Shown piece after piece: positions 4,263-7,040 of a DNA stretch of 7,040 bases. Origin of the DNA: Methanosarcina sp. (GTDB lineage: Archaea; Halobacteriota; Methanosarcinia; Methanosarcinales; Methanosarcinaceae); assembly GCA_024280975.1 (NCBI GenBank), contig JAMXLQ010000101.1, positions 1 through 7,040 of the forward strand. The letters are read 5' to 3'. Every line of letters begins with the position of its first letter. Position 1 is the first letter of the stretch. The notes beneath the pieces are model-generated. The model searched no databases. It was not told the origin of the DNA and saw nothing but the letters and a program-made list of their open reading frames with translations. Both the position numbers and the translations under genes were made by a program.

Positions 4263-5624
4263 TTATATCTTTAGCGTTTCAGAGCTGTCCTTGGTCTGTT
4301 CGAGCCACTGACAGCCTTCTTCCCTGCTAACTACTCCAACAGTGAACTCTATTCCACTTGTTTCCACATATTCTTTTATTCTCTTAAAGGCGTGGTCTAC
4401 CATCCCACCAGCTGTGAGGATAAGGCAACGTTTTCCGCAAAGTGCCATCAGTATAGTTTTGTCTATAACGCCTGAGGAAACGTCCAACCTGACTCCGTCC
4501 TGCTCAGCAAGGATTTTACTTTTTTTACCCATCGCTCCGACAAAGACAATTTCTCCTTCCTTAAGGATTTGTTTTATTTCTGGCAGGGAATAGTTGTCAG
4601 TGTCATAAATCAGGACTCCCCCGGCTTTGATCCCTTTACGCTTTAACTCAACAATAGCCCTTCCGTCTGGATGTATATGCAGTACAGTAGCGTTAATAGC
4701 CTCGTAAGGGGACTGAGTCGCATATTGCCCGTACATGACCCCGAGGTTCAGATTATCTCCTTCTCTAACTCTCGGAGGGACATCAACCCACATAAGGTCA
4801 ATAGGCTTTAAGGTATTGACAAGTTCAGGTATGGTTTTGGGAGAATTTCCGCCAGATGCAAGTCCTCGTCTTTCGATTTCATTATATATCTCAAGAGTAG
4901 TAGGCTGCCTGAGCCCAGTTTTTTTAAGGAGCTCGGTATCTTTGAAAACATCTGCCGGAGTACCCTGTCCTATAATTTTGCTGTTTGACAGGAGGAACAC
5001 GTAATCAGACCAGCGGTATGCCAGATCCACATCATGAGTTGAAATAATGATAGTGCTCCCAAAGTGGTTAAATTCGTTAAGCAATTCCATGATTTCATCC
5101 GCGCCCGCAGGATCAAGATTCGAGAGGGGTTCGTCAAGGATAATTACTTCGGGTTCCATTGCCATAATCCCGGCAATTGCTACGCGTTTTTTCTGTCCTC
5201 CGCTGAGGTGATGAGGTGGCTTATCTTTTAAACGGGAGAGGCCAACGTACTCAAGTGCCTGCTGAACGCAGGTATCAACTCTTTCTTTTGAGTAGCCGAG
5301 ATTTGCAGGGCCAAAAGCTACATCCTGGTATACAGTGGGAGCAAAAATCTGGTCATCGGAGTTCTGAAAAACTATTCCTACGGATTTTCGGATATCTCTT
5401 AGCGATTTTGAATCATACTTGAATGGAACGCCATGGAAAAGAACTTCGCCCTGGTTTGGTTTAAGTGTCCCATTAAGGAGCAGGAAAAGTGTAGACTTGC
5501 CGGAACCGTTCTGCCCTACAAAAGCAACCTTTTTTCCTTTTTTAATCTCAAGATTCAGATCCTGAACAGCCACTGTTCCATCAGGGTAAGCATATTTAAG
5601 GCCCCTGGTCTCAAGAATAATCAT
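4263..5624 (-). CDS. cbiO: Cobalt ECF transporter ATPase CbiO with long C-terminal extension
   Basis: Cytoplasmic ATP-binding subunit that powers the CbiMNQO cobalt importer. The ABC domain (residues 1 to about 235) is complete: Walker A GQNGSGKST (37-45), Q-loop Gln87 with the ECF-type FQNSDDQIF, signature LSGGQKKR (140-147), Walker B VIILDEP with Glu165, D-loop SNLD (168-171) and switch His197. Typical CbiO proteins end near residue 270-280, but this one has 453 residues. The extra part (about 275-453) has no ABC motifs. It looks alpha/beta, with glycine-rich turns (FVGAMGKKSK, LILTAGGMVDH), a CGKRC pair (396-400) and an LHIHPDG segment. I do not recognise its family. The start is fixed by GAGGT (5633-5637), 8 bases upstream and overlapping the cbiQ stop codon. 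The gap to cbiQ is 11 bases, so it is translated from the same mRNA. Confidence 0.93.
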   Translation of the reverse strand: MIILETRGLKYAYPDGTVAVQDLNLEIKKGKKVAFVGQNGSGKSTLFLLLNGTLKPNQGEVLFHGVPFKYDSKSLRDIRKSVGIVFQNSDDQIFAPTVYQDVAFGPANLGYSKERVDTCVQQALEYVGLSRLKDKPPHHLSGGQKKRVAIAGIMAMEPEVIILDEPLSNLDPAGADEIMELLNEFNHFGSTIIISTHDVDLAYRWSDYVFLLSNSKIIGQGTPADVFKDTELLKKTGLRQPTTLEIYNEIERRGLASGGNSPKTIPELVNTLKPIDLMWVDVPPRVREGDNLNLGVMYGQYATQSPYEAINATVLHIHPDGRAIVELKRKGIKAGGVLIYDTDNYSLPEIKQILKEGEIVFVGAMGKKSKILAEQDGVRLDVSSGVIDKTILMALCGKRCLILTAGGMVDHAFKRIKEYVETSGIEFTVGVVSREEGCQWLEQTKDSSETLKI

Positions 5625-5635
5625 AATCTTTTACC

Positions 5636-6418
5636 TCAGACAATAGATGCGTTTTTTGTTAGATAAAGAAGTGCAAGTGTAAGGAGGAAATAGGCTGAAG
5701 TCAGAAGCAATTCAGATGTTCCTACAGGCCTCTTCACTTCGAAAAGCGTCATTTTCCCATCATAACATCTTGAGTTCATGGCAAGGAAGAGTTTGTCTCC
5801 CTGTTCCCAGGAACGGACGAAAAGCGTACTTCCAAGCATGCCCAGGGAACGGAGAGATCGGCTGAAACTCGAGTACCCTAGCCTTACAGTCTGGGCATAC
5901 CTGATGGAAAGGGCCATGTCAAGAAAGACGAAGATATAGCGGTAAATCAACATGGAGAGTTCTATAAAGGCTTCAGGAAACCTGGAAGCCTTAAGCACTG
6001 CAAAAAGCTCGATCATCGGCGTTGTCAGCGCCAGGAAGTAAAGGCAGCACATTCCACTTATCGATCTTGCAAGTACCAATAAGGCAAGCTCAAGCCCATC
6101 TTTTCTTACCGATAGAGGATACCCCACAAGTTTGAAGGACAGCAATTCCTGCCCCGAGCCTGAAAAAAAGGCAATTATAAGGATACCTACTACTGCAAAA
6201 CCTACCGGTGCGAGCAAAAGTTTCAGGTATAATTTTAAGGGAGCTCGGCCTAGAGCAACTGTTGTAAAGCTCATACAGAGGGCTATGAAAAGAGGAGGCA
6301 CTGGAGATGTGGAAGAGACTCCGACAAGCAGTCCGAAAAGAACTATTGCCAGTTTCAACCAGTTGTTTCGGTGCCTTAGGGGGCTCATCAGGGCGTAATC
6401 ATCAAGAATATTGGTCAT
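5636..6418 (-). CDS. cbiQ: Cobalt ECF transporter transmembrane subunit CbiQ
   Basis: A 260-residue membrane protein, the T component that couples ATP hydrolysis by CbiO to the substrate-binding CbiM. Hydrophobic helices are visible at about 21-35, 39-57, 66-86, 109-131 and 235-254. The cytoplasmic coupling region between them (about 140-230) holds the two short Ala-Arg-Gly-like motifs of T components, of which AMNSRCYDG (213-221) is clear. The usual glycine after the arginine is a cysteine here. The N-terminus ILDDYALMSPLRH is typical of CbiQ. I kept the ATG at 6418 for that reason, although no good Shine-Dalgarno site precedes it. It follows cbiN after a 111-base gap that may hold its own promoter, and precedes cbiO by 11 bases. 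A nickel-specific NikQ is possible; CbiN-type context favours cobalt. Confidence 0.92.
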   Translation of the reverse strand: MTNILDDYALMSPLRHRNNWLKLAIVLFGLLVGVSSTSPVPPLFIALCMSFTTVALGRAPLKLYLKLLLAPVGFAVVGILIIAFFSGSGQELLSFKLVGYPLSVRKDGLELALLVLARSISGMCCLYFLALTTPMIELFAVLKASRFPEAFIELSMLIYRYIFVFLDMALSIRYAQTVRLGYSSFSRSLRSLGMLGSTLFVRSWEQGDKLFLAMNSRCYDGKMTLFEVKRPVGTSELLLTSAYFLLTLALLYLTKNASIV

Positions 6419-6454
6419 AGAAAACCCGCAGATAAATGGCTGGAAATTAAAATT

Positions 6455-6505
6455 AAAAGTTAAATAAAAGATAGGAGATAAAAACTTTCCTCCCTCAAAG
6501 GAAGG
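6455..6505 (-). promoter_or_regulatory. cbiN-cbiQ spacer: short stem with T5 and a TATA candidate
   Basis: On the minus strand a 5-base stem TTCCT/AGGAA (6499-6503, 6487-6491; 7-base loop) is followed within a few bases by T5 (6480-6484). Further on, TTTATTTAA (about 6460-6468) could be a TATA box with RNA start about 20 bases before cbiQ. This reads like a weak internal terminator followed by a weak internal promoter, and could set the ratio of CbiMN to CbiQO. Both are inference; the stem is short. Confidence 0.35.
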
Positions 6506-6529
6506 ACAGCAAACATGGCAAAGAAAAGA

Positions 6530-6871
6530 TTATAGAAAATTTTTGTCAATTTCGGAGTTTCTATTATCTTCGCATTCGAGACCTTTTTTATAATGGTTTT
6601 TGGCCCTGTAATAGCCAAAGAAGTAGCCGAGAATCCCTGCGCCTATAGCTGCCTGTAGAGCAAACAGGAGACTTTCAATTTCTGCACTTGGAGGTTCCCA
6701 AATAGAGCTTGCAATTGGTTTGTAAGTCCCACCGGTAATTTGGTTAATAACACCCTCAGGTTTGTCGTCAGCTCCACCATCCTCGGCATGTGTGGTAGAA
6801 GATACGTAAAAGAACTGAGCTGCGAAAATCAGGAGGATAGCAAGTACTATAAGCTCCAGTTTCTTGCTCAT
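6530..6871 (-). CDS. cbiN: Cobalt transport protein CbiN
   Basis: A 113-residue small membrane protein with two helices, at about 7-24 and 65-86. They are joined by an extracellular loop with the CbiN hallmark EDGGADDKPEGVINQI (30-45) and YKPIASSIWEPPSAEIESLLF (50-70). In the family, the CbiN loop helps load Co2+ into the binding site of CbiM. The tail after residue 90 (AKNHYKKGLECEDNRNSEIDKNFL) is hydrophilic and somewhat longer than in bacterial CbiN. The ATG at 6869-6871 overlaps the cbiM stop as ATGA, which implies coupled translation; G-rich bases (AGGGGG, about 11 bases upstream) may act as Shine-Dalgarno site. The presence of CbiN points to cobalt rather than a nickel NikMNQO system, though some nickel systems have similar subunits. 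Confidence 0.93.
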   Translation of the reverse strand: MSKKLELIVLAILLIFAAQFFYVSSTTHAEDGGADDKPEGVINQITGGTYKPIASSIWEPPSAEIESLLFALQAAIGAGILGYFFGYYRAKNHYKKGLECEDNRNSEIDKNFL

Positions 6872-7040
6872 GCAGAGAGCCCCCTAAGTTTTCTTACGAG
6901 TGGTTCACCAATAACCTTCATTTCAATCAATATATCACTTTTGACTTCTACGACATACTTGAAGAGCAGTGCACTGACCGCACCTTCTACGATTGCCAAG
7001 GGCACCTGAGTAATCGCGAAGATTGCAGCAAATTTACTGA
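6868..7040 (-). CDS. cbiM: Cobalt ECF transporter substrate-binding subunit CbiM (partial, C-terminus only)
   Basis: The last 57 residues of an open frame that enters from the right edge are seen: SKFAAIFAITQVPLAIVEG, a hydrophobic stretch ALLFKYV, and a cytoplasmic tail IGEPLVRKLRGLSA. The AITQVPLAIVEG segment is typical of the final transmembrane helix region of CbiM/NikM, the S component that binds the metal ion with N-terminal residues that lie outside the window. The stop TGA (6868-6870) overlaps the cbiN start by one ATGA. As the first gene of the operon, cbiM would have any promoter or cobalamin riboswitch upstream, beyond 7040. The usual metal-binding N-terminus (Met-His-Ile-His type) cannot be checked here. 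Confidence 0.88.
   Translation of the reverse strand, partial: SKFAAIFAITQVPLAIVEGAVSALLFKYVVEVKSDILIEMKVIGEPLVRKLRGLSA

Noticed and set aside
6419..6529. Extra small gene between cbiN and cbiQ
   Set aside because: A GGGAGG-like sequence is present on the minus strand, but no start codon follows at a usable distance.

Overview
This window looks like archaeal chromosomal DNA from a methanogen of the Methanosarcina group. The evidence is a RadA recombinase with an N-terminal helix-hairpin-helix, an archaeal-type phosphopantetheine adenylyltransferase, TATA-box promoters, GGAGG/GTGAT ribosome binding sites, oligo-T terminators and AT-rich spacers. The RadA sequence matches what I remember of Methanosarcina RadA closely. 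I cannot fix the species without a search.

Left part (1-1400, minus strand): the N-terminal third of a HAD-type phosphoglycolate phosphatase runs off the left edge. Upstream of it lies radA, with a clear TATA box and a Shine-Dalgarno site that put its start at 1321, not at the longer reading frame.

Centre left (1400-3400, plus strand): coaD (coenzyme A synthesis) is divergent from radA and ends in a hairpin plus T-tract. A two-gene unit follows: an unrecognised 110-residue protein and, 15 bases later, an endonuclease IV-family protein of base excision repair.

Middle spacer (3397-3701): this convergent, gene-free stretch contains the most unusual DNA of the window. Two related hairpin units stand in tandem, and their perfect palindromic cores are exact reverse complements of each other. 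They are followed by a further inverted repeat and an 11-base direct repeat. A small two-helix DUF378 membrane protein (minus strand) lies on the other side, with another structured upstream region.

Right part (4263-7040, minus strand): a compact ECF-type cobalt (or nickel) import operon in the order cbiM-cbiN-cbiQ-cbiO. CbiM and CbiN form the substrate-specific unit, CbiQ is the transmembrane coupling protein and CbiO the ATPase. In a methanogen it would supply cobalt for corrinoid cofactors. CbiO carries an extra C-terminal region of about 200 residues that is not part of the ATPase fold. The operon ends in a series of T-tracts.

I see no CRISPR array, insertion sequence, tRNA, rRNA or defence system. 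The points most worth a second look are the CbiO extension, the paired hairpin units at 3484-3655, and a changed metal-ligand position in the endonuclease IV homologue.
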